Positions 5,316-6,319 of a DNA stretch of 6,319 nt are shown here, in pieces. Within the stretch, counting starts at the first letter, position 1, and every line of letters starts with the position of its first letter. The stretch spans positions 1 to 6,319 of the forward strand of contig NZDM01000098.1 of assembly GCA_002690085.1 (NCBI GenBank), written 5' to 3'. The translations under genes were made by a program, and so were the position numbers. The stretch is from Flavobacteriaceae bacterium (lineage in GTDB: Bacteria > Bacteroidota > Bacteroidia > Flavobacteriales > Flavobacteriaceae). The notes under the pieces were generated by a model, which searched no databases, had not been told where the DNA came from, and saw only the letters and a program-made list of their open reading frames with translations.

Positions 5316-6319
5316 ATGAAAATAACTTCCAACCGATCGCTGCTGAATTGGATTCTGATTACAGTATCCTTTTTCATGGTTTCGCTGATTTTATGGAATA
5401 CCTATCAATTTTATCAAAAATTTAAAGAGGAAGAATACATTAAAATGGAGAATTTCTCTGCTGCACAAATTGAGCTGAGCAAAACACTTGATTTGGATGG
5501 TAACATTAGTGATTTGCCCCTAAAAATCATTCAAAGTAACGCCACGACCCCAATGATTATTGAAGATTCTGAAGGAAATTTTCAATCGAAAAATATTGTT
5601 CTTAAGGAAAAAAATAACCAGCTTTACTTGAAGCAATTAAGTGAAATTTATGCCAGTCAAAACACACCGCTTCAGGTAATTTACGATGGCGAAGTGCTCT
5701 CTACTTTGTATTATGGGAATTCTGTTTTACTCAATAAGCTAAAATATTACCCGCTTGCATTAATTCTGATAATTTTATTGTTTTTAGGGCTCATCTATTT
5801 CTTTTACCAAAGTTCCCGAACGGCCTCACAAAATAAACTTTGGACTGCCATGGCTAAGGAAACGGCCCATCAAATTGGAACACCATTATCCTCGCTTATA
5901 GGATGGAATGAACTGCTTAAAAACGAAAACATCAACCCAGATTACGTTCAAGAAATTAACAATGATATCCAGCGATTGGAAACAATTACCGAACGCTTTA
6001 GTAAAATCGGATCCGTTCCGCAGCTCGAACCAACTGATGCTGTTCAAGCCACAAAAAGCGCTATTGAATATCTTCAATCCCGAAGCAGTGCATTGGTCAA
6101 CTTTGAAATTCAACTACCTAAGAACCCTCAAATGGTAATGCTTAATGAGGAACTTTACAGCTGGACGGTTGAAAATATAGTAAAGAACGGTATCGATGCT
6201 ATGAAGGGCAAAGGCGAATTAAAAATCTCCTTAAATTCTAATGAAATATTTGTTTTAGTAGAAATTTCTGATTTGGGTAAAGGGCTTACAAAAAATCAAT
6301 TCAAAACTATTTTTGAAAC
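5316..6319 (+). CDS. Membrane sensor histidine kinase (3' truncated by window edge)
   Basis: The frame is open from the ATG at 5316 to the window end, 334 codons without a stop. Two transmembrane helices (about 11-29 and 144-164) flank a sensor domain of about 110 residues, predicted extracytoplasmic, that I cannot assign to a named fold. No HAMP domain is apparent: only ~20 residues separate TM2 from the H-box. The dimerisation/phospho-acceptor motif is AKETAHQIGTPLSSLIGW (180-197), with His185 the predicted phosphorylation site. The ATPase domain shows the N-box as ENIVKNGIDAM (287-297, Asn291), a G-box DLGKGL (319-324) and the start of an F-box (IFE) at the edge. Position +1 after His185 is Gln instead of the usual Glu/Asp. 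The start is chosen because it lies just before TM1 and follows an A-rich leader without a Shine-Dalgarno. The response regulator partner is not visible. Confidence 0.92.
   Translation, partial: MKITSNRSLLNWILITVSFFMVSLILWNTYQFYQKFKEEEYIKMENFSAAQIELSKTLDLDGNISDLPLKIIQSNATTPMIIEDSEGNFQSKNIVLKEKNNQLYLKQLSEIYASQNTPLQVIYDGEVLSTLYYGNSVLLNKLKYYPLALILIILLFLGLIYFFYQSSRTASQNKLWTAMAKETAHQIGTPLSSLIGWNELLKNENINPDYVQEINNDIQRLETITERFSKIGSVPQLEPTDAVQATKSAIEYLQSRSSALVNFEIQLPKNPQMVMLNEELYSWTVENIVKNGIDAMKGKGELKISLNSNEIFVLVEISDLGKGLTKNQFKTIFE

Noticed and set aside
5886..6138. Short open frames of about 75 codons on both strands inside the histidine kinase gene
   Set aside because: Both overlap the kinase frame, which runs uninterrupted from 5316 to the window end and carries the H, N and G boxes.

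Overview
The window looks like chromosomal DNA from a member of the Bacteroidota, most likely family Flavobacteriaceae. The evidence is the low GC content, A-rich leaders without Shine-Dalgarno sequences, two lineage-typical domains of unknown function (DUF3098 and DUF3127), a TAnnTTTG-type promoter box, and the gene order ftsX - DUF3098 - uppP - truB. I assigned proteins by recognising motifs in the translations; no database search was run.

Positions 1-2257 (+ strand) hold a tightly packed envelope/translation cluster. It contains the 3' end of ftsX (cell division, peptidoglycan hydrolase control), a small two-helix DUF3098 membrane protein, uppP (recycling of the undecaprenyl lipid carrier) and truB (tRNA pseudouridine-55 synthase). 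Gaps are 26, 0 and 4 bp, so the four genes are probably co-transcribed from a promoter outside the window.

Positions 2267-5195 (- strand) hold a second compact set. In transcription order it is a flavin reductase-like protein, a DUF3127 OB-fold protein ending in an SSB-like acidic tip (DDLPF), and two tandem PPK2-family polyphosphate kinases. The gaps are 16 bp, 25 bp and a 1-base stop/start overlap. A candidate promoter lies just upstream of the flavin reductase gene. The two sets converge at about 2257/2267 with only 9 bp between stop codons.

Positions 5196-5315 form a short AT-rich divergent intergenic region. From 5316 to the window end (+ strand) runs the start of a membrane sensor histidine kinase, cut off after the DxGxG nucleotide-binding motif. 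Its phospho-acceptor motif is HQIGTPL, a variant lacking the usual acidic residue after the histidine.

Most of the region is ordinary housekeeping content. The parts worth a second look are the duplicated and diverged PPK2 pair, the DUF3127 protein with its SSB-like tail in the same operon, DUF3098 wedged between divisome and lipid-carrier genes, and the variant H-box of the kinase. I see no mobile element, CRISPR array, tRNA or rRNA, and no gene-free stretch longer than 300 bp.
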